A stretch of 64,000 nt of DNA from Halalkalibacter sp. APA_J-10(15) (GTDB lineage: Bacteria; Bacillota; Bacilli; Bacillales; Bacillaceae_D). Every line of letters begins with the position of its first letter. Within the stretch, counting starts at the first letter, position 1. The position numbers and the translations under genes are program-made. Below the pieces are notes generated by a model. The model saw only the letters and a program-made list of their open reading frames with translations. It made no database searches and was not told the origin of the DNA. The stretch covers positions 1 through 64,000 of the forward strand of contig NZ_JALKEV010000016.1 in NCBI RefSeq assembly GCF_023017105.1. Reading direction: 5' to 3'. Positions 46,641 to 57,709 of the stretch are shown here, in pieces.

Positions 46641-46644
46641 AGGA

Positions 46645-46830
46645 GGCCACTGAAAAAGTGCTCGTTTACTTCGGACTTGAAAGGGAGCTTTGCCCTCGCT
46701 CCCAGGATGGGGGACACGCTTTCCGCAGGCGGGCGTTGAACGAACCGGCTGCGCCGGTGGATTTCAACCTGCCCCCTCCTGCAGGAGTCGGCCCTCCCAT
46801 CCCGTCCGCTTTGTTGAGAGGTAGGATAGA
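46645..46830. repeat. GC-rich, highly structured intergenic element
   Basis: A GC-rich island in an AT-rich genome with nested symmetry: GGGAGC/GCTCCC (46683-46703), GTTGAA/TTCAAC (46735-46768) enclosing ACCGGC-TGC-GCCGGT (46744-46758), the 12-base palindrome CTCCTGCAGGAG (46776-46787) and outer arms GGATGGGGG/CCCTCCCATCC (46705-46802). It starts near the CACTGAAAAAGTG motif shared with other intergenic hairpins. I recall similar sequences between genes of alkaliphilic Bacillaceae; copy number must be counted. It is not a gene. Confidence 0.6.
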
Positions 46831-46876
46831 CATTCCCTACTCTTCAACGATAAAAAGAAAATAAGAGAAATAGTCT

Positions 46877-46915
46877 AAAAAGGCCTTTGAGAAATGAGAC
46901 TCAAAGGCCTTTTAT
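46877..46915. terminator. Hairpin with AGGCCTTTGAG arms
   Basis: AAAAGGCCTTTGAG (46878-46891) pairs with CTCAAAGGCCTTTT (46900-46913), perfect over 14 positions, with A- and T-rich flanks. It is about 90 bases from the kinase gene's stop (47002) and could terminate it from the minus strand or close the structured repeat. Confidence 0.6.
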
Positions 46916-47001
46916 CTACTACGATATGTCATTTAACTATTTTCTCAATATGGCGCCTGAAAAATCGGCCCAGCCCCGAAGGAGAAACAGAGCATGTCTA
47001 T

Positions 47002-48807
47002 TTAACCTTCCTTTATTGGAAACCGCACTTGGAAAGTCGTACCTTTTTCAGAACTAGATTGTAGTTCAATATCACCGTGATGATTTTGAATAATCCTTTT
47101 CACAATTGTCAATCCCAATCCTGTTCCATTTTCTTTAAAAGTTGAAAAAGGCTCAAAAATATAAGGCTGATTTTCTTTAGGAATTCCACAACCATAATCA
47201 ACAATATAAATATAATACTTATCCTCAATAATTTCAGAATAAATATGAATCGTTCCTTGATTATTCATTGATTCACTACTGTTACGGATCAGATTATAAA
47301 ATACTTGCTTCATTTGCTTAGCATCTAATTCTAGTGGCACTCTCTGTAAGTCAACGTCAATAGTAACATCCTCAGATTCAACCTTTTGTTTCATTAAAGG
47401 TATAATCTCATTAATGACATCATCTAAAAAACATGTTTTAAAATGAGGTGCACTTGGCTTTGCTAATAATAGCATCTCTTCAATAATAAAATTAATGCGT
47501 TCAAGTTCCTTCATAAGCAATGGCATACGATATTGTATTTGCTCTTCATTACTAAGAGACTGAGTCATGAGTAGCAAAAAACCATGGATCACTGCCAAAG
47601 GATTTCTAATTTCATGCGCGGCTCCAGCAGCCATCTCACCGATAACAGCTAATTTTTCGGATTGATGGATTCTCTGCTCTAGTTGTTCTGTCTCTGTAAT
47701 ATCATTAAAATGAAAAATTCTCCCAATCATTATTCCTTCAACGTCATGAAGGATTGATTGTGAAACTAGAAAAAAACGTTGATCCTTCCCATTTTCAAAT
47801 GATACTTTTCTGTTTTCACAAACCTTCTCTGACTTTAATATATCCCAAAATTTCTTGTTTCTCGATGTATTTGGAATAGACGACACGTCTGCTAAGAACC
47901 TTGCCTCCTCCCCCAATAAACGATGAGCTGCTTTATTTAAAGAAATTTGGCTTGATTCATGATCAATTGTCATCATTCCTATCGGCAATGAATTGACAAT
48001 TTGCTCACGATATTGTTTATCATTAATGATCGTTTCAAACGATTCTTTTAGCTTTAGAGACATTTGATTTATTGAGTTTGTTAATTCATCTAATTCTACT
48101 TGATTATTCGTATTTTTAAATGTCAAACCATATTGACCATATGCTATACGATTAACCTTTTTTATAAGTAATTCCATCGGTGATGTTAGACCATTACTAA
48201 TTCGATATGATATGTAAATAGATGCGATAATGACAATTATTGTAACAACTGTTAGTAAAGCCAATGATGTTTCAATAATATGAGTAAATTCCATCGATTT
48301 ATTCTGTATGTCTTGATAGTTTATGTCTTGATGCAGATCCACTTCATCTTGTATATATTGTAATTCTTTTAAATACGTTTCTTCCAAAAAACGTTCTGCT
48401 GACTCCATATCACCGAAATTCAGAAAACCTTGTAGCTCATTCCGTATAAGAAAATCAAGCAAGTCCATTTCTCTAGCTAGCGTACGCAAGGAATCCGGTA
48501 CATCAGCGATATTAATTTCTAATTGATCGCTAGTCATAATCGCATTATATTGGTCGACAATGTCACAGCAGCTATCCGTCGACAACGCCTCGTAAATTAA
48601 TTGCTCTTTGTTAAATAATTCACGTTCCCAATGACTTAATAAAATGACAGCAGGAACACCCTGGTCTCTTAATTCAATACTTACTTGATTGACATCCTTA
48701 ATCGACTGAACAAGAAGCAACGACAATCCACTTAATACGAGTGTAATGATGAGGAGGGCAGATAGGATCTTCGTTCTAAATGTCATACTATTTAACAACT
48801 TATTCAT
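47002..48807 (-). CDS. Orphan sensor histidine kinase, sporulation-kinase-like
   Basis: A 601-residue kinase. TM1 is about 16-35, an extracytoplasmic sensor of about 145 residues with adjacent Cys80-Cys81 follows, then TM2 (about 181-200), HAMP (203-258), PAS (262-375), and HisKA with phospho-acceptor His398 in GAAHEIRNPLAVIHGF. The HATPase has N-box Asn509, G1 DYGCGIP and G2 ENGTGLGL. The HEIRNPL region resembles the KinA-KinE group that feeds the sporulation phosphorelay. No response regulator is encoded nearby. It follows a Med-like sensor gene by 17 bases with AGGAGAGG as ribosome binding site. Confidence 0.88.
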   Translation of the reverse strand: MNKLLNSMTFRTKILSALLIITLVLSGLSLLLVQSIKDVNQVSIELRDQGVPAVILLSHWERELFNKEQLIYEALSTDSCCDIVDQYNAIMTSDQLEINIADVPDSLRTLAREMDLLDFLIRNELQGFLNFGDMESAERFLEETYLKELQYIQDEVDLHQDINYQDIQNKSMEFTHIIETSLALLTVVTIIVIIASIYISYRISNGLTSPMELLIKKVNRIAYGQYGLTFKNTNNQVELDELTNSINQMSLKLKESFETIINDKQYREQIVNSLPIGMMTIDHESSQISLNKAAHRLLGEEARFLADVSSIPNTSRNKKFWDILKSEKVCENRKVSFENGKDQRFFLVSQSILHDVEGIMIGRIFHFNDITETEQLEQRIHQSEKLAVIGEMAAGAAHEIRNPLAVIHGFLLLMTQSLSNEEQIQYRMPLLMKELERINFIIEEMLLLAKPSAPHFKTCFLDDVINEIIPLMKQKVESEDVTIDVDLQRVPLELDAKQMKQVFYNLIRNSSESMNNQGTIHIYSEIIEDKYYIYIVDYGCGIPKENQPYIFEPFSTFKENGTGLGLTIVKRIIQNHHGDIELQSSSEKGTTFQVRFPIKEG

Positions 48808-48824
48808 TCCAACCTCTCCTCAAT

Positions 48825-49829
48825 TTAAAAAGAAAGTTCCCCTCTTTTATAACGTTCCATTTCCTCATGGATGAACTCAAGCTCTTCTTCAGTAAACATC
48901 GCTCCAAAAGGGGACAACCCTGTTACTCCATCCTCATTTGACAAAATTACGCTACCAGTTGGTAAGCCTTCATCACTAAAGTAATCATTCATAATCGACA
49001 CGTACACTTGTGGAATATCGTTCATGACATTTGTTAGGACATGATTAGGTGCTAAATAACTCTGATCCTCTAAATAGCCAATTACATAAAACCCTAAATT
49101 TTTTGCCATGTGGATAATATCAGGATTATAAGCATTTCCTCTCGAGTAAACGACGTCGACTCCTTCTTCCAATAAATCTTCCATGATTTCAACTGCCTTT
49201 TCTCCATCGTCACGACTATTAACTGCTTCATAATAAAAGTTTGCTTCTGGTAAATAATAGTCTAATGCGTTTATAAATTCAACATTACGCTTTGCAACTT
49301 CGAATGGATCAATTATAGCAATATTATTTGTTTTCGTTTTTAGAGATGCTGCCAATGCAGCAAAATATTCAAATTCGCCTTGGTGAAAGGAATATGCCGT
49401 TTGGTTTGATAAATGAGCCTCTCCATGAACCGTAACAAAATGAATATCCTCATACCATAATGCCATATTTTCAAACGGATCAGAAAATTCTCTTCCATGA
49501 CCAATAATAAGATCAGCGCCCCAATCAGCAGCTTGTACAATTGTTTCCGTTATTATTCTATCATTCATAACATTTATATCCTCATACAAATTCACAGAAA
49601 CAGGAAAATGTTCTTCAATCTTTAACTTACCTTTATAAGCTAAACTGCCCCAACTTTGATCACCTAGCACATCTGATGTAATAATTACTACTTTTGTGCG
49701 TTCTACATTTGTACTCGCTTGAGTATCCTGTAACACTCCATACACTCGTAGAAAAAGGACTAACAGTAGGATAGCAGCTAGAACAATAGAAATAAAAATG
49801 ATGTATCTTACTTGTTTAGTCTGCATCAT
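48825..49829 (-). CDS. BMP-family, Med-like membrane-anchored substrate-binding protein
   Basis: A 334-residue protein. One N-terminal hydrophobic segment (about 7-30, no lipobox Cys) anchors a BMP-type periplasmic-binding domain. Shared features with B. subtilis Med include YKGKLKIEEHFPVSVNLYEDI-type opening, GADLIIGHGREFSDPF, GVDVVYSRGNAYNP and GYLEDQSYLAPNHVLTNV. Med influences comK and competence. I start at ATG 49829 (GAGGGGGG five bases upstream). The linked kinase suggests that this protein presents a ligand to its sensor domain, which is inference. Confidence 0.8.
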   Translation of the reverse strand: MMQTKQVRYIIFISIVLAAILLLVLFLRVYGVLQDTQASTNVERTKVVIITSDVLGDQSWGSLAYKGKLKIEEHFPVSVNLYEDINVMNDRIITETIVQAADWGADLIIGHGREFSDPFENMALWYEDIHFVTVHGEAHLSNQTAYSFHQGEFEYFAALAASLKTKTNNIAIIDPFEVAKRNVEFINALDYYLPEANFYYEAVNSRDDGEKAVEIMEDLLEEGVDVVYSRGNAYNPDIIHMAKNLGFYVIGYLEDQSYLAPNHVLTNVMNDIPQVYVSIMNDYFSDEGLPTGSVILSNEDGVTGLSPFGAMFTEEELEFIHEEMERYKRGELSF

Positions 49830-49952
49830 AACAGCCCCCCTCGTTCCTTCCTTACTTATCATACCGAATAAATAGACTGAATGCCATAATCAAATTACTT
49901 TTTTCTGGTCATTTCGACACTAACCTAAGTAAACTTATATGATTTAAAACAC

Positions 49953-49981
49953 TTTCCAATAAAACCCTCGTGTGTTATAAT
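49953..49981 (+). promoter_or_regulatory. SigA-type promoter of thiC
   Basis: TTTCCA (49953-49958), 17 bases, TATAAT (49976-49981), about 28 bases ahead of the TPP aptamer. Confidence 0.6.
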
Positions 49982-50008
49982 GTGAGTAATTAAATATTTA
50001 TATTTAAC

Positions 50009-52010
<2,002 letters not shown>

Positions 52011-52017
52011 TCATTAA

Positions 52018-52056
52018 TGGAAGTCTACAAAGACACTTTAGCTTTGTAGACTTCCA
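52018..52056. terminator. Bidirectional terminator after thiC
   Basis: TGGAAGTCTACAAAG (52018-52032) pairs perfectly with CTTTGTAGACTTCCA (52042-52056). It stands between thiC and the convergent Sda-like gene. Confidence 0.82.
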
Positions 52057-52069
52057 ATATAAAATGAGC

Positions 52070-52222
52070 TTATTTTTGATCTAATTTACGTCTTTGAAGT
52101 TCATTCTGTATAAGTAGAATAAATTGTGGACTAATTTCTTGTACTCTACTAGCTTTTTCGTACAAATCAAGTAGGTCTTCATTATCAATTTTCCAAAACG
52201 TATGCGTCATTTTTTTAGTCAT
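52070..52222 (-). CDS. sda: Sda-like histidine kinase inhibitor (sporulation checkpoint family)
   Basis: A 50-residue protein, below common ORF length cut-offs. After MTKKMTHTFWKI it reads DLLDLYEKASRVQEISPQF, then ILLIQNELQRRKLD. This follows the Sda pattern (two antiparallel helices; LI-x-x-Y-x-x-A, F-I-x-L-(I/L)-x-x-E-(I/L)-x-RR-x-L). Sda blocks sporulation kinases KinA/KinB by binding the DHp domain when DNA replication is perturbed. AGGAGGAGG lies at 52227-52235, five bases from the ATG. Its neighbourhood includes an orphan sporulation-type kinase 3.3 kb away. The classical DnaA boxes of B. subtilis sda are not visible upstream. Confidence 0.72.
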   Translation of the reverse strand: MTKKMTHTFWKIDNEDLLDLYEKASRVQEISPQFILLIQNELQRRKLDQK

Positions 52223-52248
52223 TTGCCTCCTCCTACTTGAATTAAACA

Positions 52249-52289
52249 TTTAGTTTACATAATACTATTATAGTAAGCTATAAACTAAA
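52249..52289. promoter_or_regulatory. 41-base dyad overlapping the Sda-like gene promoter
   Basis: A two-fold symmetric sequence centred at 52269: outer arms TTTAGTTTA (52249-52257) and TAAACTAAA (52281-52289), inner arms TACTAT and ATAGTA; 16 of 20 positions are symmetric. On the minus strand it contains a TATAAT -10-like hexamer. It looks like an operator for a dimeric regulator placed on the core promoter. Confidence 0.5.
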
Positions 52290-52395
52290 GTTCTAATTCC
52301 CTCTTTTGTCGATGGGTATAAAAAACTATCGATTTTTGATTAATTATGTATATATTACCACCTTAGACAAAGATATAGTAGAGACTTTTGTCTGA

Positions 52396-53043
52396 TTATT
52401 TCTTTCGATTTAATTTATTCACTAACGTTTTCTTCCAAGCCATTGATAGCATCGGACACTTCAGTAGTTCATTCACTTTATTTTCATCAATTTCCTTACG
52501 GTAAGTGATTGTATTAACTTCTGAGACCGTAAAATTTGAGCCCTTTTTTTGTAATTGAAATGGGGATTTTTTTGAGACGATCCCTTCCTTGATGACACGG
52601 ACATAATAGCCAGAATACCCTGTTTCTTGAATATGCAATGGTAATTGTTTTATGCCATGCTTTAAAGCTACTTTAAAACATGGACTCCTCGGTTGACTTA
52701 CCTCAACTACAGCTTCCCCCCACAAAAATTGATCTCCTATATAGACGAGCTCTTCTGTCAATCCTTGTATTGAAACATTCTCACCGAACGCACCATAATG
52801 AAATGATTGGTCATATCTATTCTCCCAGTACGGCAAATGATCCACGGGGTATATACAAACAGCTTTATCTTCACCTCCATGATTAATGAGATCTGCTTGC
52901 TCGTCTCCTACTAGGTTGTGCTTAAATAAAAACACCTCCTGATTCTCAATTGATTCTTTCATGATTCCAGAATTTATTGCTTTTTTACTTTTGTCCGAAA
53001 TGACTTTGACTGTTCCGATATTGACAGATTTAATCTTATACAT
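52396..53043 (-). CDS. MOSC domain protein (YiiM-like)
   Basis: A 215-residue protein. The MOSC core spans about 30-170 with LVGDEQADLINHGGEDKAVCIYP, YGAFGENVSIQGL and a conserved Cys in SQPRSPCFKVAL. YiiM-type MOSC proteins handle molybdenum cofactor-linked reductions such as N-hydroxylated bases. I start at ATG 53043. The C-terminal roughly 45 residues form the 3-alpha extension. It is monocistronic. Confidence 0.85.
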   Translation of the reverse strand: MYKIKSVNIGTVKVISDKSKKAINSGIMKESIENQEVFLFKHNLVGDEQADLINHGGEDKAVCIYPVDHLPYWENRYDQSFHYGAFGENVSIQGLTEELVYIGDQFLWGEAVVEVSQPRSPCFKVALKHGIKQLPLHIQETGYSGYYVRVIKEGIVSKKSPFQLQKKGSNFTVSEVNTITYRKEIDENKVNELLKCPMLSMAWKKTLVNKLNRKK

Positions 53044-53086
53044 AACAAACGATCCCACCCTTCTATTATCAGTAGTTTATCATAAA

Positions 53087-53131
53087 AAGATGGATCACTT
53101 TACCATGATTTAAAGTAAAATGATCCATCTT
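53087..53131 (-). terminator. Terminator of the LysM/GH18 gene
   Basis: AAGATGGATCACTTTA (53087-53102) pairs with TAAAATGATCCATCTT (53116-53131) with one mismatch. On the minus strand TTTTTATGAT follows. Confidence 0.85.
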
Positions 53132-53135
53132 ATCG

Positions 53136-54422
53136 TTAACGCTTTACTATATGGAAACGATCCGCTAGCAATAACCAATTTTGCGGAAATGATAAACCTA
53201 ACTTCCAATAACTAATTCCTCTAAGCTGTAATCGTTTAATTAAATCAAATTTCGACTGAATGGATCTAGCATCTTCGAACCAAACTTCATGCTCATTTCC
53301 CACTTCATCTGTATAAAAATAAAAAGGAGCCTGTGCATCTTCATCATATTGTATCTCTACTTGGTATCGCTGTGCTCTTTGAATGGCCTCTTGTGGACTA
53401 ATTGCTTCTGCATAGTCTCCACCAGGTACGAAAGGAAGTGTCCAATCATAACCATATAAATTTTGTCCTAGCATAATCTTATCAGATGACATTTCAGTTA
53501 ATGCATATTGTACAACCTCTTCGACTGGACCGATCGGCGAGACCGCCATTGGAGGTCCTCCCGAATAGCCCCATTCATAGGTCATTAAAACGACAAAATC
53601 GACAATTTCTCCATGAGCCCGATAATCATGGGCTTCATACCATTGACCAGGTTGATCTGCTCTCGTTTTTGGTGCTAATGCAGTCGAAATTAATAAGTCA
53701 TTTGCGCGAACTCTTTCAGCTGCTTTTCTTAGAAATTGATTGTACGCCTCCCGTTGATCTCCAGGTAAAAACTCAAAATCAAAATGAATATCTTTATAGC
53801 CTACACGTAATGCTTCTTCTATAATTGTATCTAATAAACGATCTTGCACTTCTTCACTTTGTAGAATATCTGCGGCTAAATCCCCACTAAATTGACCATC
53901 TTCGAGATTCGTAATAACCATCATTAGTGATGCGCCTGTCTCTTCAGCTATTTCTGGAATGCCAGCTAGAGGTTGTGGATCTAAAGAACCATCCCTACGT
54001 GCTTCGTAACTAAACGGAGCTAAATACGTTAAAAAACGTCCAACATTTCTAGCACTTGTCAATAGCTCCTCACTAACGGTTTCCCCAATTGGCTCAATAT
54101 AAGCATTCGATTCAATTTCCCGTTTCGTTAATTCTGGGATATATAGCCTCATCCCAACTTGTAGTGGTTGTTGTAAGGATAGCTCATTGACATCTGCTAA
54201 GAACATATAATCAAGTCCGAATTGATTACTAATTGACCACAAGCTATCTCCAGGCTGAACCCAATAAAACTGACCGACGATCGGAATCACAATCGCTTGA
54301 CCAAGAACAAGTTGGTTAGGGTCTGGAATTTGATTTGCTTCTACAATATCCATTACAGACGATTCATAAGCTTGTGCGATATTCCAAAGGGAATCACCTT
54401 GTTCAATCACATAAATTTGCAT
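53136..54422 (-). CDS. Spore germination peptidoglycan glycosidase (LysM-GH18, YaaH/SleL-like)
   Basis: A 428-residue enzyme. Two LysM repeats (1-47 and 51-96) bind spore cortex peptidoglycan. The GH18 barrel follows (about 110-425) with the catalytic motif D211-x-x-x-D215-F-E217 (DIHFDFEF). No signal peptide, as usual for these spore-located enzymes. SleL/YaaH act as N-acetylglucosaminidase/epimerase on germinating cortex. It has its own terminator and a strong start with AGGAGG-like context. Confidence 0.9.
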   Translation of the reverse strand: MQIYVIEQGDSLWNIAQAYESSVMDIVEANQIPDPNQLVLGQAIVIPIVGQFYWVQPGDSLWSISNQFGLDYMFLADVNELSLQQPLQVGMRLYIPELTKREIESNAYIEPIGETVSEELLTSARNVGRFLTYLAPFSYEARRDGSLDPQPLAGIPEIAEETGASLMMVITNLEDGQFSGDLAADILQSEEVQDRLLDTIIEEALRVGYKDIHFDFEFLPGDQREAYNQFLRKAAERVRANDLLISTALAPKTRADQPGQWYEAHDYRAHGEIVDFVVLMTYEWGYSGGPPMAVSPIGPVEEVVQYALTEMSSDKIMLGQNLYGYDWTLPFVPGGDYAEAISPQEAIQRAQRYQVEIQYDEDAQAPFYFYTDEVGNEHEVWFEDARSIQSKFDLIKRLQLRGISYWKLGLSFPQNWLLLADRFHIVKR

Positions 54423-54536
54423 AGTACCTCCTTACTTACAGCTGTATTTTTACTATATATATGAACAGATAATTTGTCTCATGTATTTTAGAAAATCGGT
54501 TATATTATAAACAGGTCAGAAAATGGGAGGATTATC

Positions 54537-55409
54537 ATGTCAATTTTTAACAAAAGACCTACATTACCGTATTGTCAAACGGAGTATGCCCCCTTACATA
54601 CGGTCGTTCTATGTGAACCTAAATTTATGACTATTCGCGATGTCATTAATGAAACTCAAAAGAAATTTATAGATGAAGGAATTCATATTGAACTCGCCTT
54701 AAGACAGCATAAAGAGTTTGTGAAACAACTAAAGAAGCAGCATATTGAAGTCGTATTACTTCCACCAGTACACCTCTTTCCTGAACAAGTATTTACAAGA
54801 GATATTGGATTTACAGTAGGGCATATCGTGTTCGTAGCAGAAATGGCACACAACATTCGACAAGGTGAAGAGGATTTACTTAAATCATGGTTACATGACC
54901 AAAAGATTTCTTATTATAATTTACTTGGTGACATGATTGAAGGTGGAGATGTCCTTATTGATGGTAAGACTATTTATGTGGGGATAAGTAATCGTACAAA
55001 TCAAAATGCGATCCATCACCTTCAAAAAATAATGCAGAACTACGAAATCATTACGGTTCCCTTTACAGAAAAGTATTTACATTTAGATTGTGTCTTCAAT
55101 ATCATTTCACCTACTGAGGCTCTTTGTTATCCAGACGCCTTTTCAAAAAAGGAATATGATTTTCTTTCTCAGCGTTATGACTTAATTGAAGTATCAGAAC
55201 AAGAGCAATTCACATTAGGTACAAATGTATTATCGATTGGACGAAAAACCTTGTTTAGCTTACCTGTTAATCAACAAGTGAACCAAAAGCTTAGAGACCG
55301 TGGTTATACGGTCATAGAAGTTGATATTACAGAAATCATAAAATCTGGTGGTTCTTTCAGATGCTGTACGTTACCTATTCGTCGTGAAAAAGGGACTATG
55401 GATGAATGA
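54537..55409 (+). CDS. Dimethylarginine dimethylaminohydrolase-like amidinotransferase family enzyme
   Basis: A 290-residue guanidino-group-modifying enzyme fold. Catalytic candidates are Asp in VFTRDIGF (about 86), EGGDVL, His in YLHLDCVFN, and Cys near the C terminus in GGSFRCCTLPIRRE. The family includes dimethylargininase and arginine deiminase-like proteins (YkgA in B. subtilis). GGGAGG lies ten bases upstream of the ATG. The substrate is unproven. Confidence 0.85.
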   Translation: MSIFNKRPTLPYCQTEYAPLHTVVLCEPKFMTIRDVINETQKKFIDEGIHIELALRQHKEFVKQLKKQHIEVVLLPPVHLFPEQVFTRDIGFTVGHIVFVAEMAHNIRQGEEDLLKSWLHDQKISYYNLLGDMIEGGDVLIDGKTIYVGISNRTNQNAIHHLQKIMQNYEIITVPFTEKYLHLDCVFNIISPTEALCYPDAFSKKEYDFLSQRYDLIEVSEQEQFTLGTNVLSIGRKTLFSLPVNQQVNQKLRDRGYTVIEVDITEIIKSGGSFRCCTLPIRREKGTMDE

Positions 55410-55432
55410 AAACTGGGAATGAATCCGCCATT

Positions 55433-55475
55433 GCACCCTCATCTTCAACGCTTCTACTATCGGGGGTGCTTTTTG
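55433..55475 (+). terminator. Weak terminator after the amidinotransferase gene
   Basis: GCACCC (55433-55438) pairs with GGGGGTGC (55462-55469), then TTTTTG, with a long loop of 24 bases. The U tract is convincing, the stem is short. Confidence 0.55.
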
Positions 55476-55613
55476 TTTAACCTATTAGTTTAAGACCTTT
55501 TATCTATAGCAGACCGGTTTTCATGTCTTAGTTACACAATCATTTTTAACTTCTATACATAAACCTTTAATGTCCTTCAAACACTATAACTGTGAAACAG
55601 AGGAGGACAAAAG

Positions 55614-56960
55614 ATGGCAACTAAAAGCGAAAAACCATTAGCCTGGTGGCAATTATCTTTACTTGGAGTCGCTTGTACAATTGGTACAGGTTTTTTCCTT
55701 GGGTCAAGTATCGCCATTAATATGGCAGGGCCTTCTGTTTTAATTGCCTATATAATCGCAGCGATTGGTACATACTGTGTATACGAAGCACTTTCTAAAT
55801 TAATGATTAACAATCCACAAAAAGGAGCTTTTCGCTCATATGCCAAACATGCATATGGCCGTTGGGCAGGATTTAGTAGTGGATGGGTTTATTGGTCATC
55901 TGAAATGCTGATTATAGGTAGTCAATTAACGGCTATATCTATTTTTACTCAATTTTGGTTTCCGAACGTACCTTTATGGGTTTTGGCAAGTATTTATGCA
56001 GCGCTTGCATTATTCGTTATTCTAATTGGGCCAAAGGGATTCGATCGTGTAGAGAACCTACTTGCTATATTAAAAGCTGCAGCGATTGTCATGTTTATTG
56101 TATTAGCCATTTTAGCCCTTTTTGGATTATTTGGTCGTAATGACGAAACCGTTACGATTCCTCGTACAATAGCTAATTTATTTCCAAATGGAATGAATGG
56201 CTTACTTCCGGCTCTGATTTTTGGCTTCTATGGATTTGGAGGCATTGAGATCATGAGCTTACTTGCCATTCGTTTAAAGGATATGAATGACGCACCTAAA
56301 TCAGGAAAAGTCATGTTAGTTTTATTGATCATTATTTATTTATTGTCTTTAAGCTTTGCTATGATTATGGTGAAATGGAATGAAATAAAAATGGATGAAA
56401 GTCCTTTTGTCACAGCGTTAAATCAATATAACATTGTGTATGTACAGGATATTTTTAATGGCGTGTTTATTATAGCAGGTTTTTCAACAATGGTTGCTTC
56501 ACTTTTTGCCGTCATCCGAATTCTTGTGACGTTGGCAGAAGACCATGATGCGCCTAAGCTTTTTGCCAAAAAAATCAAAAATAAAGTAGAGCTCCCAGCT
56601 ATCTTACTAACGATGAGTGGCATCATTGTTTCCATTATCTTGTCTATTTTCATGCCAGATAATATTTATGAATTTGTCACGACTGCTGCCGGCTTGATGC
56701 TGCTGTACAACTGGTTATTTATCCTTGCTTCCTTCGGCCGTATTCTTCCATTGCAAGGCTCCGACCAAATAAAACGAATATTAGGTTTTCTATTAATTAT
56801 AGCAGCAGTAATCGGTACATTATTTCATCATACGAGCAGGCCTGGCTTCTACATTAGTTTATTATTTCTTTCAGTCATTGCTATCATCACCTTTATCATG
56901 AGTCAAAAATGGAAAAATAAAAATTCTGATGATGACACATCTTTGTTTAAAAAACTATAA
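55614..56960 (+). CDS. APC-family amino acid permease
   Basis: A 448-residue carrier with twelve membrane segments. The first helix carries GVACTIGTGFFLGSSIAINMAGPS, the substrate-binding region of APC transporters, and FGFYGFGGIEIMSLLA in helix six. GAGGAGG lies eight bases before the ATG. Its tail overlaps the convergent LysE gene by 14 bases. Amino acid selectivity cannot be read from the sequence. Confidence 0.85.
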   Translation: MATKSEKPLAWWQLSLLGVACTIGTGFFLGSSIAINMAGPSVLIAYIIAAIGTYCVYEALSKLMINNPQKGAFRSYAKHAYGRWAGFSSGWVYWSSEMLIIGSQLTAISIFTQFWFPNVPLWVLASIYAALALFVILIGPKGFDRVENLLAILKAAAIVMFIVLAILALFGLFGRNDETVTIPRTIANLFPNGMNGLLPALIFGFYGFGGIEIMSLLAIRLKDMNDAPKSGKVMLVLLIIIYLLSLSFAMIMVKWNEIKMDESPFVTALNQYNIVYVQDIFNGVFIIAGFSTMVASLFAVIRILVTLAEDHDAPKLFAKKIKNKVELPAILLTMSGIIVSIILSIFMPDNIYEFVTTAAGLMLLYNWLFILASFGRILPLQGSDQIKRILGFLLIIAAVIGTLFHHTSRPGFYISLLFLSVIAIITFIMSQKWKNKNSDDDTSLFKKL

Positions 56961-57576
56961 TATCAAGAGCTTGATAACCGAAATAAACACCAAAACCAAT
57001 TAAACTAAATCCAGAAATAATAGCTATCACAAAAAGAAAACGATTCGTTAAAAGGTGGCGCATCGAACTTGCTAAAGCAGCCATTGTTAGATCCCAAATA
57101 GTAATACCTAAAAAGATCGCTGCGCAATACAGAATAACATGATACGTATCATTCATTGTTATGGTTTTGGCTATTATTGATCCAAATATACCAAGCCAAA
57201 ACAAAATCGATAGTGGATTAAATAGTGACATAAAAAAGCCCGTAGAAAATGATTTTAGTTTGGATTCACGATATAGTGTTCTCGTCTCTGTTTTCATACG
57301 ACCAGCACTATTAATGCTTTCCATACCTAGATAGATTAATAGAAAGAATCCAAATACCCATAAGAACAATTGGACATACGGTATTTCAATAAATTGTACG
57401 ACACCAAAATAGACGAAACACATATAAATAGCATCCGCTACTGTTGCACCTAAGCCGACAAGCCATGAATTCAAAAAACCATTTTTTATACCCCGATCTA
57501 TTTGAGCTGCATTTACAGGTCCTATTGGAGCTGCAAGCGATAACCCTAAAATGATATAACTAAAAAAGACACTCAC
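56947..57576 (-). CDS. LysE-family amino acid exporter
   Basis: A 209-residue protein with about six membrane segments. The N-terminal LAAPIGPVNAAQIDRGIKNG is the LysE/RhtB motif, and MSLFNPLSILFWLGIFG follows mid-protein. The start is a GTG with GGAGG ten bases upstream. It exports amino acids or related compounds. It faces an APC importer gene and overlaps it at the 3' ends. Confidence 0.88.
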   Translation of the reverse strand: MSVFFSYIILGLSLAAPIGPVNAAQIDRGIKNGFLNSWLVGLGATVADAIYMCFVYFGVVQFIEIPYVQLFLWVFGFFLLIYLGMESINSAGRMKTETRTLYRESKLKSFSTGFFMSLFNPLSILFWLGIFGSIIAKTITMNDTYHVILYCAAIFLGITIWDLTMAALASSMRHLLTNRFLFVIAIISGFSLIGFGVYFGYQALDIIVF

Positions 57577-57709
57577 CTTCTAAACGCCTCCTTACGAATG
57601 AATGATTCGGACAGCCTTCACTGCCTGTACATTCTATTCATGAAAGAAGCGTATTAACACAAAAATTCACCTTTTCCTTTATTTACCTCGATCAGTACAT
57701 GCAATAACA

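Noticed and set aside
46658-46864. 68-residue frame inside the GC-rich island
   Set aside because: Its residues (for example GGHAFRRRALNEPAAPVDF) come from the symmetric repeat; other genomes' tools also call such frames spuriously.
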